Shown one piece after another: positions 46,090 through 57,320 of a stretch of 64,000 bases of DNA. Source of the DNA: Shewanella marina JCM 15074. GTDB lineage: Bacteria; Pseudomonadota; Gammaproteobacteria; Enterobacterales; Shewanellaceae. Position 1 is the stretch's first letter. Each line of letters opens with the position of its first letter. The notes under the pieces are model-generated. The model saw only the letters and a program-made list of their open reading frames with translations, was not told the DNA's origin and did not search any database. The translations under genes and the position numbers were made by a program. The DNA lies in contig NZ_BALM01000006.1 of assembly GCF_000614975.1 (NCBI RefSeq), forward strand, positions 105,973 to 169,972. The letters are read 5' to 3'.

Positions 46090-47246
46090 GCGTCGCGAGG
46101 CATCCCTTTTTGTACCGTGCGAATGATACGTTGAGTCTTACGTGGTGTAGTTATTTCGCTTGTTGTTGCTTGCTGTGCAAGTGCCCAGTCGATATGTTCG
46201 ATAACCATGTCATCTTCAATTAACGATTTTTTTGCATGTAAAGCGCTGATGACTTGCGCTGACGTTGGCGCATTGCCCAGTGCAACGGCTATATTGCGTA
46301 ACCAGCGTTGATAGCCAATACGTCGAATTGCACTGCCTTCGGTACGCTTTAAGAATTCAGCTTCAGTCCAAGCAAATAAATTGAGTAACTCAGGTTGGCT
46401 TAATTCGCTGCGAGTATGAAAGTCATTTTCTTGGGTTAATTGGCTATCGCCATTAAAAGGGCATACCAGTTGGCAATCATCACAACCGTAAATACGATTA
46501 CCAATTAAGGGTCTAAACTCCTCAGGAATACTGCCTTGTAGTTCGATGGTTAGGTAGGATATGCAGCGGCGTGCATCAACGGTATAGGGGGCAACAATCG
46601 CACTTGTTGGGCACGACTTTATGCAGGCGACACATTGTTTGCATTGTTCCGCTTGCGGCTTATCTTGTGGTAGGGGGATGTCGACCAATAGCTCGCCTAA
46701 GAAGAACCAACTTCCTTGCTGATTTAACAGCAGTGAATGCTTACCTGTCCAACCGAGTCCGGCTCGTTCTGCTAGTGGCCTTTCTAGAATGGGCGCTGAA
46801 TCGACAAATGGGCGAAAATTAACACTTTCACCGCCAAGTGCGACAACTGCTTCATTGAGCATTTCGCCCAGTTTCTTTAGCCGATTGCGGATGAGTTTAT
46901 GGTAATCACGGCCACCGGCATAGCGGGAAATATAAGCAAGCTGTGGGTCACTCAAATTACTCGCAAAGCCTGCTTCTGGTGGTAAATAACTCATGCTCAC
47001 ACTGATGACGCGTAGTGTCCCTGGATGTAATTCAGCTGGCCTTGCTCGCATCATACCGTGATTAGCCATATAGCCCATTTCACCATGGTAACCGGCATCT
47101 AACCAAGCTTGTAACTTAGCTTCTTCATCATGCAGATCAACTCCGGTAATGCCTAATTGCTGGAACCCCAGTTGCTTGGCCCATTGCGTTAATTGCTGAG
47201 CTAATTGATCTAATTGTAAAGAGGTTAAGTTACTTTTCGCAGGCAT
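46086..47246 (-). CDS. queG: Epoxyqueuosine reductase
   Basis: A cobalamin- and [4Fe-4S]-dependent enzyme that converts epoxyqueuosine to queuosine in tRNA. The family start is [17 protein letters not shown], with [20 protein letters not shown] mid-protein. Two ferredoxin motifs are [12 protein letters not shown] and CDDCQLVCP. The C-terminus ends KGMPRDA, like the E. coli KGLPRDA. I chose the ATG at 47246 (386 residues; E. coli 379), although no good ribosome site is visible and the frame is open to 47330. It needs B12, and the B12 receptor is next door. Confidence 0.92.
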   Translation of the reverse strand: MPAKSNLTSLQLDQLAQQLTQWAKQLGFQQLGITGVDLHDEEAKLQAWLDAGYHGEMGYMANHGMMRARPAELHPGTLRVISVSMSYLPPEAGFASNLSDPQLAYISRYAGGRDYHKLIRNRLKKLGEMLNEAVVALGGESVNFRPFVDSAPILERPLAERAGLGWTGKHSLLLNQQGSWFFLGELLVDIPLPQDKPQAEQCKQCVACIKSCPTSAIVAPYTVDARRCISYLTIELQGSIPEEFRPLIGNRIYGCDDCQLVCPFNGDSQLTQENDFHTRSELSQPELLNLFAWTEAEFLKRTEGSAIRRIGYQRWLRNIAVALGNAPTSAQVISALHAKKSLIEDDMVIEHIDWALAQQATTSEITTPRKTQRIIRTVQKGMPRDA

Positions 47247-47289
47247 GAGATTGAGTACTGTATAAATAGAGGTTTGGGTATCATTGATA

Positions 47290-47778
47290 TTAGCGTGATA
47301 TTTGCTGGCGAACAAAATCCTGCGCAGCATCTACTAATGTCGATTTAAGAATATAATAACGGCCTTTATTGGTCAGATGTAATACAAAACCAAGTGGTTT
47401 TTCTTCGATATTATCAATATCACTCCAATTGATTGCTTGTTTTACAAAATCAGATTCAATACGAATACCTTGTTCGTTTAATGTAAGTTGTACTTTGTTA
47501 TTGGCTGCTTTTGACATCATTTGACGCCATAGCCACCAAGTACGAGCAAAATAAACATTGAGTCCTTCAACAATACCTAGGCCGATAAAGAAATAACTTA
47601 AGTAAGCGGGAATACCTACGTGGGCAAAACCTGCCATTAAAAAGCCTACAATGACTAAAGTAATGGCTTTAACGTAAGCTTTAATACCTGTTTTTGCCGT
47701 TGCAGTTTCATCAAAACAAGCTTGATAGTACGGCTTATCTAAAACAAATTCAGTTTGAAAGTGTGTGGGTTCTGTCAT
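47290..47778 (-). CDS. YcxB-like membrane protein
   Basis: A 162-residue protein with two membrane helices (about residues 35-52 and 56-76) and a cytoplasmic beta-rich tail of the YcxB-like type, VQLTLNEQGIRIESDFVKQA followed by INWSDIDNIEEKP. Function is unknown across the family. It lies just upstream of queG on the same strand, and the two may be co-transcribed. Confidence 0.75.
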   Translation of the reverse strand: MTEPTHFQTEFVLDKPYYQACFDETATAKTGIKAYVKAITLVIVGFLMAGFAHVGIPAYLSYFFIGLGIVEGLNVYFARTWWLWRQMMSKAANNKVQLTLNEQGIRIESDFVKQAINWSDIDNIEEKPLGFVLHLTNKGRYYILKSTLVDAAQDFVRQQISR

Positions 47779-47839
47779 GGATTAAGCTCAAGCAAAAATA
47801 AACCGTTATTGTAATTGATAAGTCATCACTAAGGTAAAT

Positions 47840-49739
47840 TTAATGATGACTTAGTGAATAACAATTGCGGCCTTCTGATTTTGCTTGGTATAAGGCAATA
47901 TCAGCTCGTTTGACCAATTGCTCAAAGCTGCCATCATCATTGATACAAGCGACACCAGCACTGATGGTGAGATTAAAGTTACGGGCAATATCAGTCAGTA
48001 ATGTCTCGGCGACAGTATGCACTAAACGTTTGGCTATTTGTTCAGCTGCTTGCAAGGTTGAGTTAGGTAAAATAACCAGAAATTCTTCGCCACCGATACG
48101 ACATACAGTATCATCTTTGCGCATAATTGAAGTGCTAATTTGAGCCAGTGCTTGTAAGGCTTTGTCGCCGCATTCATGACCGAGATGATCATTAATTTGT
48201 TTGAAATGATCCACATCAAATATGATAATCGATAAGGGTGACTTGGTTTTTTGTGACTGTATAAATAATTGATGACCAATTGAATATGCTTCACGTCTAT
48301 TGGCTAATTGGGTTAAAAAGTCGGTTCCCACCTGACGTTGTAACCGCTTCGATTTAATCGCTTGTCTGCAGGCATAAAGCGTACTGATCATTAACATGAT
48401 GCCGACCAAGAAAATAATCGTACCCTGCAACATGTCATTTTTCTTCATCATTTCAAGTTCACGTTCTTTAAAGCGTTGTTCTTGGATGAGGCGTGAGTTT
48501 TCGCTTTCTATCTGTTCTGAATCAAATCTGGCACGCATTTCAATGGTGTGATGTTGTTGTTCCTTTAGGTTTAAATCTTTTAAGCTTTTTATATATAACT
48601 GCAAAGTAGAATAGCTAAATGCCACTGTTGTAAGCCTGCATAAATACGGCTTTTAAGTTGCAGCGCATCCGTCATACCTCGACCATTTTTAACGGATTGA
48701 TAACTGGCTATCGCGCGTTCTAGCAATTCCATTGCTTGTTGCTCATCGCCTTTAGAGTGTAATAGTCGTGCTTTAATGAGCATCAGTTCACTAAAGTACA
48801 TTGGATATTTATCCGTAATATAGATATGTGCAAAATCTAAATGATGTTCTGCAGCGGTAAATCTACCCATTTTGAGTTCGAGTTCTGCCATATAAATGGC
48901 AACCGTTGCCGCGGTAAAAGGATCTCGCTGCTGCCAATGTTGGTAGCTGGCGTGAAAGTATTCTAATGCTTGGTCATTTTTATTTAGCTTTTCAAGGGCT
49001 AAGGCATACTCTGTTTTAATGGTATAGACAATGGTTTCTTGTTTCTGCTTTTGATAGATAGGCAGTAACCTATTAAAATATTTAATCGCCATTTTTGGGT
49101 CGCCAAAACGACGGTAGCTGGTAGCTAGCTCAAATAAATTATTATTCGCCCAGCGCGTTAACCCTAGTTTGTCATAAATGTGTTGTGCGGCAATTAGATC
49201 ATTTAATGCTAATGCGTAGTCACCTTGAAATGAGTGCAAAGTGCCACGAATATTGCGTCCGTCAGCTATTAAATGTAAGTCATCAATTTGGTAGGCTTTG
49301 GCTATCGCCACATCATAGCCCTTCATTGCCGCTTCAACGTGACCTTGGTGTTCTAAAAACGCGGCTCGACAGAGTGCCAAATCAATCATGGCATCAGGAT
49401 AGGCTTTATTACGAGGATTATTGAGCTGCTTATTCGCAAAAATAATACCTTGTTCAATACCTTGCTCTGAATTGGGATCATGAGCCAGCATTCAAAGCGG
49501 CTGAGCTTCACACTGCGGCTGATATCTGAAGTGGGAACAATGGACTTTAATTGAGCGATTGCACGGTTAAAATCTTGTCTGGTGTCATATTGACCATTAT
49601 CGATTTTGGCGATGAGTTTATCTGCATCAATGGCGTGGCTAGATTCAGACTCTGATGCCCAAGCAAAATTAATCATTAATGATAATCCAGCTGGTATAAT
49701 CAGCTGAGTATACCAATGGTTAAATGATAATTTCGGCAT
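47840..49739 (-). CDS. TPR-containing diguanylate cyclase (two apparent frameshifts)
   Basis: A signalling protein likely making cyclic di-GMP. The order is signal peptide (ends near FAWASE), a long periplasmic TPR sensor, a membrane helix (GTIIFLVGIMLMISTLYACR), then a GGDEF domain with DVDHFKQINDHLGHECGD and the active-site GGEEF. There is no EAL domain. Two single-base deletions split it: near 49491, where the coding strand GAATGCTGG needs GAAATGCTGG, and near 48622, where TGGCATTT likely needs TGGGCATTT. Repaired length is 633 residues, in the usual range for this architecture. What the TPR part senses is unknown. Confidence 0.83.
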
Positions 49740-49914
49740 GAGATTAGCCTTACCAATGTTGAGGTTGAGCAGATTAATAATCTATTAGAATACCTGTTTG
49801 TAACGTGGTTTGACCAGTATTTTTTAAAAATGTAGATAAAAATAGTAATTTAAATTTAATAAGTTAAGTCTAATATAGAAAAGATTAACTTAATAAGGGA
49901 GTGAGTAAAAGTAG

Positions 49915-50444
49915 ATGAAGCGGTTATTAATTTTAGGCTTATTTTGTATGTCGGCTAATGCCAATGCGAGTTCAACACTTGAAACATCAGGCGATGTACT
50001 TCATCTACTGTTACCTGCAACGGCACTTGGTGCAACACTGTTTTATGAACAGGATAATGATTATCAAGGTAGTATTGAATTAGTTAAGGCTGCGGTAAGC
50101 AATCGCTTGGTGGTTGAAGCATTAAAATATAGTGTTGATAAGCAGCGTCCAGATGGCTCGGGTGATGATTCTTTTCCATCTGGTCATACAGCTGATAGCT
50201 TTATGGCTGCCACCTTTATTTACCAACGTTATGGCTGGCAATATGGTGTACCTGCTATATTGGTGCCAGTTATGTAGGGTATACTCGCGTTGCCAGTGAT
50301 AAGCATCATGTTGAAGATGTATTAGCGGGTGCTGCAATCGGTGCTCTAGCTGGTTGGTACTTTGCGACACCTTATGAAGGTGTGCAACTGACCCCAATCG
50401 TGGGTAATGGCCAATATGGTTTATATGTAAGTGGACGTTTTTAA
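49915..50444 (+). CDS. PAP2-family phosphatase (apparent frameshift)
   Basis: A small secreted or membrane-linked acid phosphatase of the PAP2 family, 176 residues after repair. A signal peptide (MKRLLILGLFCMSANANA) is followed by the three phosphatase motifs: KYSVDKQRP, PSGH in SFPSGHTAD, and RVASDKHHVED. The frame breaks at about 50260: GCTATATTGG should read GCTATATTTGG, one T missing, giving AIFGASYVGYTRVAS. It may act on undecaprenyl pyrophosphate or other phosphoesters; the substrate cannot be read from sequence. Confidence 0.85.
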
Positions 50445-50453
50445 GAGAACATT

Positions 50454-50885
50454 ATGACAACAATTTCGCCAGAATATCAGGCTCGAGTAGAACAAGTCGC
50501 ATTTAATGTATGTGCAGTTGTGCTACCAATGGATCAACTACCAGAAGGATTAGTTGAAGCCTACCAAAATTTATTAGCAGAGCTATTAGAAGATAATTCA
50601 GCAGCTTTTGCTAACGCATGGCAGCAGTTGCCAACAAGTGCGCAAGCACTGCTTCCTCAGGCTGATTTTCATGGTTTTTATATCGCACAAGCATGGCTAC
50701 AATTAAGCCGCGTTGCGCAAGATATTGCTGATATGGCAGATTCAGAGGATGCCATTAACGAGCAAGAGTATGACGGTATCTTTAGCCGTTTAGCCGTTGC
50801 CTCTTTAAAAGAAAGTGTACGTAAGCTTAAAAAAGCACGTACCGATCGTTCAATGCTTAACAGCATGAAGCAAGTGATTGGCTAA
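50454..50885 (+). CDS. Conserved hypothetical protein
   Basis: A 143-residue, acidic, mostly helical protein with no signal peptide or membrane segment. The C-terminal third (VASLKESVRKLKKARTDRSM) is basic. It follows the PAP2 gene by nine bases and ends at a terminator, so the two likely share an mRNA. I do not recognise the family with confidence. The regular codon use and clean ribosome site region (AAGAGAAC) support a real gene. Confidence 0.75.
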   Translation: MTTISPEYQARVEQVAFNVCAVVLPMDQLPEGLVEAYQNLLAELLEDNSAAFANAWQQLPTSAQALLPQADFHGFYIAQAWLQLSRVAQDIADMADSEDAINEQEYDGIFSRLAVASLKESVRKLKKARTDRSMLNSMKQVIG

Positions 50886-50902
50886 ACGCTGATAATGAAA
50901 AC

Positions 50903-50932
50903 AAAAAGCCCAGATTGAGTCTGGGCTTTTTT
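50903..50932. terminator. Bidirectional terminator between hypothetical gene and maeA
   Basis: AAAAGCCCAGA / TCTGGGCTTTT stem with A and T runs on both sides, between converging genes. Confidence 0.9.
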
Positions 50933-50947
50933 ATATCATGTTATTGA

Positions 50948-52635
50948 TTAGAACGAAGTGCGTTTATAACTGCGGTATTGCGCCAACCAGAAGTTATTTT
51001 CAATTTTCTGTTGTAGTTGTTCATCAGTACGCTTAGTCGCTAAGCCTTCTTCAATCGCCACTTTACCCACGGCGAAAGCAATATACTTGCTCACTTGTTG
51101 AATTTCTTCAAGCGGTGGCAGCAATGGGCCTTCACCGTATTTAGCCAAAGGTGAACACTCTGCAAGTGCGCGGCTAGATGCCATTAACATGGCATCACTG
51201 ACTCTAGTTGCCCCAGAAGCTAATACGCCTAGGCCAATACCAGGGAAGATAAAGCTGTTATTACACTGGGCAATTTCAAACTTTTGCTCACCTACTTGGA
51301 CTGGATCAAATGGGCTGCCAGTGGCGACTAAGGCTTCGCCATTGGTCCAATTTAGGATATCTTTTGGGGTCGCTTCTACGCGGCTAGTTGGGTTTGATAA
51401 TGGGAACACAATTGGGCGAGGGCAATGTTCATGCATCGCCTTAATAATTTGCTCTGAGAATAATCCAGGCGCACCCGATACACCAATCAATACCGTTGGT
51501 TTAGCATTGTTGACCACATCAAGTAACGAAATATTATCGCTAAAATTATACCAGTGTTCAATGTGCTCATGGCTATGAGCTAAACGCTGCTGGAATGGCA
51601 ATAAGTTAGGCATATTATCTTGTAATAAGCCCCAGCGGTCGATCATAAACACTTGTTGACGCGCCTGTTGATCGGTAATCCCTTCTGCAACCATTTGCGC
51701 AATAATCGCTTCGGCAATACCACAACCAGCAGATCCGGCGCCTAAGAAGGCAACTCTCTGCTCTGAAAGTTTTGATTTTGCTGCTTTACAGGCTGCCAGT
51801 AAAGAACCTACTGTAACCGCCGCAGTACCTTGGATATCATCATTAAAACAGCAATATTTGTCTTTGTAGCGCTCTAATAATGGCATTGCATTTTTTGCGC
51901 AAAGTCTTCAAACTGAATTAACACGCCCGGCCAGCGGCGTTGTGCAGCCTCCATGAAAGCTTCAACAAATTCGGCATACTCTTCGCCACCAATGCGCTGA
52001 TTACGCCATCCCATATACATAGGATCATCAAGCAATTGTTGATTATCTGTACCAACATCTAAGGTAATCGGCAAGGTATAAGCTGGACTGATACCACCAC
52101 AACTGGTGTATAGCGATAGCTTACCAATTGGGATTCCCATACCACCAATACCTTGGTCGCCTAAACCTAGAATACGCTCACCATCAGTGACCACAATAAC
52201 TTTTACTTTATGGCGAGTTGAATTATTAAGGATGTCATCAATACGATCTTTTTTAGGATAAGAGATAAATAGACCACGGTTACGGCGATAATTGTGTGAG
52301 AATCGCTGACATGCTAAACCAACGGTAGGGGTGTAAATGATAGGCATCATTTCACTGATATGGTGTTGGATTAAATGATGGTAAAGGGTTTCGTTAGTGT
52401 CTTGGATATTACGCAGAAAAATATGTCTATCGAGATCTGTCGTGCAATTTTTATATTGTTCGTAAGCACGAGAAGATTGCTCTTCAATGTTCTCAATTAC
52501 ATGGGGTAATAATCCCTCTAAATTGAAGAAAATACGCTCTTCTTCTGTAAAGGCACTGCCTTTGTTAATTAATGGTGCTTCTAAGATTGCAGGCCCAGCA
52601 AAAGGAAGATAGAGCGGGCGTTTTTGATCGTCCAT
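50948..52635 (-). CDS. maeA: NAD-dependent malic enzyme (apparent frameshift)
   Basis: It decarboxylates malate to pyruvate with NAD+. N-terminal signatures include [14 protein letters not shown] and [20 protein letters not shown]; the NAD-binding part has [18 protein letters not shown] and [14 protein letters not shown]. The metal-binding region is [16 protein letters not shown] once repaired. The break is near 51896: the coding strand has six A where seven restore the frame. Repaired length is 562 residues (E. coli MaeA 565). Such a core enzyme is unlikely to be lost by a single homopolymer change. It lies alone between terminators. Confidence 0.93.
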
Positions 52636-52749
52636 GGCAAACCCTAATTTACGAGTAACGGTTAGAAGTTAAAGCTTATCATAAAATATGATCTTGATAA
52701 TATTTAGACTGTTATTTTGCCTACCTAAGTATGACATGGCGGATTTTTG

Positions 52750-52779
52750 GTTATAAAAAACGCAGCAGAGCTGCGTTTT
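52750..52779 (-). terminator. Intrinsic terminator of yehS-like gene
   Basis: On the minus strand AAAACGCAGC / GCTGCGTTTT with a three-base loop is followed by TTTTTTATAA. Confidence 0.9.
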
Positions 52780-52805
52780 GTCTTATTTACTAAATAAGTA
52801 GCGCC

Positions 52806-53270
52806 TTATTTACCACGATATTTAAGTGATAGGCCTTTAATAAAGTTACGTAATACTTGATCACCGCATTTTTTATAATGCTTGTGTTCAGGATTTCTGA
52901 ATAACGCACCTAGCTCTGATTTAGTCATACCAAAATCAGCTAATGCAAGTAGCGCAATGATTTCATCTTCACGTAAATTTAAAGCGATACGCAATTTTTT
53001 GAAAATAAGGTTATTACCTAATTGTGATACCGGCTTTGGTACTTCACTACCTTCACGTAAACCACGCTTATCGATAATTAAGCCATCAAGGAAAGAACAC
53101 ATAATGCTATCGTTACATGGACGATAACCTTCCTCTTCCTCTTTCTTTAGCATATCGATGAGTAGCTCAGTCGGCATCTCGTAATCTGCTTTGGCAAAAA
53201 TGCGAACCACTTTTGAATTACTGAAATCGAATACAAAACGTAGTCGGCGCAAAATGTCATTATTTGTCAT
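52806..53270 (-). CDS. yehS: DUF1456 / YehS-family protein
   Basis: A 154-residue protein made of two tandem similar halves: MTNNDILRRLRFVFDFSNSK and later NNLIFKKLRIALNLREDEI, each followed by a helical segment ending in a short Leu-rich motif (FLDGLIIDKRG, FIKGLSLKYRG). It resembles E. coli YehS, whose function is unknown. The internal repeat is visible directly. I chose the ATG at 53270, which gives the family start; the frame is open to 53333. It is single, with its own terminator. Confidence 0.87.
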   Translation of the reverse strand: MTNNDILRRLRFVFDFSNSKVVRIFAKADYEMPTELLIDMLKKEEEEGYRPCNDSIMCSFLDGLIIDKRGLREGSEVPKPVSQLGNNLIFKKLRIALNLREDEIIALLALADFGMTKSELGALFRNPEHKHYKKCGDQVLRNFIKGLSLKYRGK

Positions 53271-53549
53271 AGCTTTTAATTTCTTCACTGTTACATGCCG
53301 CGGCTGCGGCATTTGTGGCGAATTATACACCAAATGATGACGTGGGCGTTACTGCACAATGACTTTTAATTTAAAGCGATAATTAATGTGGAAGAAATTA
53401 AACACAATTTGCGACAAATAATTTATTAGCATTCACTAATTTAAACTGGCAATTTCTGAAAAATCAACATACTTATCTATTGGTTGTAGAGCCAAACTGA
53501 CTGAAGTGAGTGGGAGTCGATGTCGTAAATAGATAACAATGAGGTTCAT

Positions 53550-56141
53550 ATGGAATATGAAACAATGATGAAAACGACTATTGCGTTTTCAGTTGCGAGT
53601 TTAATGTCGCCAGTTGTCATGGCTGCAGATGAAGATGTTGAAAGAATAGAGGTTACTGGCAGTCATATTAAGCGAATCGATTTAGAAGGGGCATCGCCGG
53701 TTACAGTGTTAACGGCTGATGATATTGTTAAATCAGGTGCGCAAGATATGTCCCAGCTGCTGCGCAAGTTGCCTATCTCTGGCAATGGTACATTTTCAAC
53801 CCAAGGTAATAATTCAGACGATACTTCTAATGGCGGCGCCGCTATCTCGTTAAGGGGGTTGGGCGCAGATTCGACGCTAGTATTGTTAAATGGGCGCCGC
53901 ATTGCGGTATCAGCTTTTGCTAAATCGATTGATACGGCATTTGTCGATATTAATGCAATTCCCATGTCAGCGGTTAAACGGATTGATATTGTTAAAGATG
54001 GTGCCTCCGCGACTTATGGCTCAGATGCTATTGCAGGTGTTGTGAATATTATTTTGAAAAAAGATTTTGAAGGCTTTGAAGTCAATGCCAAAGTGGCCGA
54101 TACCGTTGAGGATGGTGATGGTCAGCTCAGTGGTTCAATCTTATGGGGAACCCAATCCGACAACGCTCATACCACAGTGATTTTAGATTACTTTAAGCAA
54201 AAAGAGACACTCTTTGCTGACCGTGATTATTCAAAATCCGCCGATCAACGCGCTAATGGCGGTGAGGATTTTAGATCCAGCGCAGGTAACCCCGGAACTT
54301 ACATTCCTGCTACGGTTGACGCCAATGGGGCCATTTTAGCTAAAACAGACGATTACAGTTGGACTCCTGCTGCTAACTGTCCTGATACAAGCGTAGATGG
54401 AGATTTTTGCCTATACGACTATGCGTCGCATATGACTTCTATTCCAGAATCGACTCGGATTGGTTTAACGGTATTTCAAGATTATGAATTTGATAATGAG
54501 ATCAAGCTATTTGCTGAAATGATGTATCAGCATAATGAAAGTAAGATTAAAGGCGCTGCGAGTCCGTCATTTTCTGAATTATATATGTTGAAAGATAATC
54601 CATTATTTACCTCTGGCACTGTGGTCAATCCCTTTGTTGGTGAAGATTTGACTATGCGTCGCCGCTTAACTGAGGCGGGTAATCGTTTTAAGGAAGCCGA
54701 ATCTGACAGTGCCCGTTTAGTGTTAGGACTCAATGGCGTTGTCATGGATTGGGATTGGGATTGGGAGCTAGCATACACCTATTCATATAACCGTAATCAT
54801 GAATATGGTAAACAGGGATTTGTGCAAACACCGCGTTTACAAGCTGCAATTAATGCTGGTTTATATAATCCATTTGCAACCACTCAAGATCAGGCTGTCA
54901 TTGATGATATTACCGTTAATACCACTCGTAATGGTAAATCTACTACCTCTGCATTTGATGGCAAAATGTCAGGCAGTATTTTCAGTATGCCAGCAGGTGA
55001 TGCCGCGTTAGCTGTTGGGTTTGAATATCGAGAAGAGAAAATTTCTGATGATCCCGATGAGCTATTTTTACGCGGTGAGATTTTTGGTACAGAGGCAACA
55101 CAGGCAAGTGGTGAGCGCGATCAAACCTCGCTGTTTGCTGAGCTGTTTATTCCAGTATTTGAGCAATTAGAAGCGCAAGTGGCATTTAGATATGAGAATT
55201 ATAGTGATTTTGGTAACACCACGAGTCCTAAAATAGCGCTGCGTTATATGCCGACTGAAAGTCTAACCTTCCGTGCCAGTTGGGGTGAAGCATTTCGGGC
55301 TCCATCAATTGTGCAATTGGGGCTAGGGCCCACACAAGAGTCGCCGGGGCTCGTCGATAAATTACGTTGTGCTTTAACGGGCCTAAAAGAGGACTGTACT
55401 GCGACCGAGAAAACCGTGATTTTTTCAGGTAATCCAGATCTGAAACCAGAGGAGTCGGTGTCTTATAACTTAGGCATGGTTTGGCAAATTACTGATGAGC
55501 TGAATTTTGGACTTGATTACTGGAATTACGATCAAGACCACTTAATCACTTCTGATAGTCAATATCGGTTAGATCAAGAGGGGAGTAATCCTGCGATTGT
55601 TAAGCGTGAACCTGCATCTGGTGGCATTCCTGGGCGGGTTATTGAAATGTATGATCGCTTCGTTAACTTAGGTAGTCAAACTACTGATGGTATCGATTTT
55701 GATATCAAATATAAGTTTGATGGTGCGCAATATGGTGAGTTTAATTTTAGCTATAACCTGACTTGGGTTAATTCTTTTAAGCAAACCCGTGAAAATGGGA
55801 CTTCAAAAGAATTAGCTGGTGAGTTCCAACATCCTGAGTTTCGCTGGGTCGGTGGTGTTGACTGGAATGTGACTGATTGGCAAACGGCATTGCGGTTAAA
55901 CTATATTGGTGAATATGCTGATGATAAAGATGCGGGAGCAACGGGTACGGTTGATTCTATGATGACGGTAGATATGAATGTCAGTTACGTCGGTTTTGAA
56001 CATTGGACACTAACCGTTGGCGGAACCAATTTGTTTAATGAGGACCCTCCATTTAGTGCGGCTGATTTTGTGGGTTATGACCAGACGACTCATTCGGCAC
56101 AAGGTGCATTTTGGTATTTAAGCAGTAGCTATCGTTTTTAA
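53550..56141 (+). CDS. TonB-dependent outer-membrane receptor
   Basis: An 863-residue receptor. A signal peptide ends at VVMAAD after residue about 24, then a TonB-box-like ERIEVTGSHIKR and a plug domain (SPVTVLTADDIVKSGAQDMS, VKRIDIVKDGASATYGSDAI, AGVVNIILKKDFEGFEVN). The long barrel has a C-terminal TonB-dep_Rec region (LTVGGTNLFNEDPPF) and ends in Phe (SSYRF). No neighbouring gene or leader hints at the ligand. Receptors of this style in Shewanella and relatives serve oligosaccharides, peptides or siderophores. The ATG at 53550 has a GAGG site. Confidence 0.9.
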   Translation: MEYETMMKTTIAFSVASLMSPVVMAADEDVERIEVTGSHIKRIDLEGASPVTVLTADDIVKSGAQDMSQLLRKLPISGNGTFSTQGNNSDDTSNGGAAISLRGLGADSTLVLLNGRRIAVSAFAKSIDTAFVDINAIPMSAVKRIDIVKDGASATYGSDAIAGVVNIILKKDFEGFEVNAKVADTVEDGDGQLSGSILWGTQSDNAHTTVILDYFKQKETLFADRDYSKSADQRANGGEDFRSSAGNPGTYIPATVDANGAILAKTDDYSWTPAANCPDTSVDGDFCLYDYASHMTSIPESTRIGLTVFQDYEFDNEIKLFAEMMYQHNESKIKGAASPSFSELYMLKDNPLFTSGTVVNPFVGEDLTMRRRLTEAGNRFKEAESDSARLVLGLNGVVMDWDWDWELAYTYSYNRNHEYGKQGFVQTPRLQAAINAGLYNPFATTQDQAVIDDITVNTTRNGKSTTSAFDGKMSGSIFSMPAGDAALAVGFEYREEKISDDPDELFLRGEIFGTEATQASGERDQTSLFAELFIPVFEQLEAQVAFRYENYSDFGNTTSPKIALRYMPTESLTFRASWGEAFRAPSIVQLGLGPTQESPGLVDKLRCALTGLKEDCTATEKTVIFSGNPDLKPEESVSYNLGMVWQITDELNFGLDYWNYDQDHLITSDSQYRLDQEGSNPAIVKREPASGGIPGRVIEMYDRFVNLGSQTTDGIDFDIKYKFDGAQYGEFNFSYNLTWVNSFKQTRENGTSKELAGEFQHPEFRWVGGVDWNVTDWQTALRLNYIGEYADDKDAGATGTVDSMMTVDMNVSYVGFEHWTLTVGGTNLFNEDPPFSAADFVGYDQTTHSAQGAFWYLSSSYRF

Positions 56142-56156
56142 TGTTTAGCTGGCTAT

Positions 56157-56195
56157 AAAAAAACGGCCGTAGAATACATCTATGGCCGTTTTTAT
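56157..56195. terminator. Bidirectional terminator after TonB receptor gene
   Basis: AACGGCCGTAGA / TCTATGGCCGTT stem (one G-T pair) with flanking A and T runs between converging genes. Confidence 0.9.
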
Positions 56196-56210
56196 TTTAA
56201 CTTTCGCTAC

Positions 56211-56711
56211 TTATAGCTGAGTTGCAGCCCATTTAGCACGGTTTTCGCGGCTTTCGCCTAAACCTTGTTGCTCGCGGAATGCTTTATAAGATTCAACATC
56301 AAAGGCAACCAGTGTAATTTCAACTTCTAATACCAGTTTGCACTCTTTTTTGATGCGCCATGCGGCAGTGTTATATAGCTCAGTTAATGGCAAAGAGCTT
56401 AAAAACTCAGGGTTATACTGAACATATAATGCCTGTGTTGGGTAAACAACAAAGCTTAAACGACGCTTAGGCTCTTTTTTAAATAATGCTTCAATACTGT
56501 CTGAAGTATTAACCACTTGCATTTCAATGATGTCATCAATTTCAAGCAGTTTCTTTTGCGCAAGTTCTGGCGCAACAGTTTCACTATTTTCCCAAGCTAA
56601 TACGTCTGCTTCAGTGGTTTTGGTGATTTCTGCAACTTGTGCTGGTGTAAGTCCTAATGACTGACGTAAACACTGCATTTCAATCGCATTTAATGGCACA
56701 TTCTTTGACAT
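56211..56711 (-). CDS. Helix-turn-helix-containing conserved protein
   Basis: A 166-residue protein. Residues 5-45 form an XRE-like helix-turn-helix, [20 protein letters not shown] then [17 protein letters not shown]. The rest is an uncharacterised alpha/beta region with [21 protein letters not shown] believe it belongs to a family of unknown function common in Shewanella (DUF4447-like), but I cannot confirm this. It is 22 bases downstream of the SMI1/KNR4 gene on the same strand, so a two-gene operon is likely. Confidence 0.78.
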   Translation of the reverse strand: MSKNVPLNAIEMQCLRQSLGLTPAQVAEITKTTEADVLAWENSETVAPELAQKKLLEIDDIIEMQVVNTSDSIEALFKKEPKRRLSFVVYPTQALYVQYNPEFLSSLPLTELYNTAAWRIKKECKLVLEVEITLVAFDVESYKAFREQQGLGESRENRAKWAATQL

Positions 56712-56733
56712 AATATTCTCTCTATAATTAAGC

Positions 56734-57129
56734 TTAGGCTAACCAGACGTCTTCAATCCAATCCCATAGTGATTCCCACTGCTCTGTGTATTCACCATCT
56801 TGCCAGAAGAAGATTTCACCTTCTTGGCTAATGCAGTAAAAACTGTCACCTTGTTGGCAAATCGCAACCATCTCTCTTGGCATACCGATTGACCAAGCAT
56901 ATGAGGTCACTTCAGGTAAATAAGTATGAGAAAAAGGATCTGATGCGGTTACCGGTTCGATTGCACCATAAATTACATCACTTGCATCTAGCAGGTATTC
57001 TTTTAGGTCACCGGGTAGGGGGATTAAAATTTGCTCTTCAACTTCCACTAGTTGTTCAAATGTTGGTAACTCTAGTGGTACTGGAACGGTTTCGCTTAGT
57101 TCCTGAAGTTGCTCAATTATTTCGTTCAT
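56734..57129 (-). CDS. SMI1/KNR4 (SUKH)-type protein
   Basis: A 131-residue acidic protein with the SMI1/KNR4 pattern: [19 protein letters not shown] near the N-terminus, then [20 protein letters not shown] and [24 protein letters not shown] proteins often act as immunity proteins for contact-dependent toxins, but this one has no toxin or Rhs neighbour, so a housekeeping regulatory role is as likely. It is the first gene of a pair with the helix-turn-helix gene. Confidence 0.78.
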   Translation of the reverse strand: MNEIIEQLQELSETVPVPLELPTFEQLVEVEEQILIPLPGDLKEYLLDASDVIYGAIEPVTASDPFSHTYLPEVTSYAWSIGMPREMVAICQQGDSFYCISQEGEIFFWQDGEYTEQWESLWDWIEDVWLA

Positions 57130-57320
57130 GAGGATCTTAGATTAGCCTTTATCTGCTTAAATTCTGTCGATTGGGAAAAACGCTTTGGCGGATTATAGCG
57201 GCTATGACGTACTAAGTAACGCAAAATAGTTTGAGTATAATTTAGCTAAGCAGATTAAAGATTATGTGAAAATGCCGCTTTAGCGGATAATAGGGTTAAT
57301 AATTATATGATGAGTTTAAT

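Noticed and set aside
56734..57129. Toxin-immunity locus around the SMI1/KNR4 protein
   Set aside because: No Rhs, CDI or polymorphic-toxin gene or repeat near it; the neighbour is a helix-turn-helix protein in a stable-looking pair.
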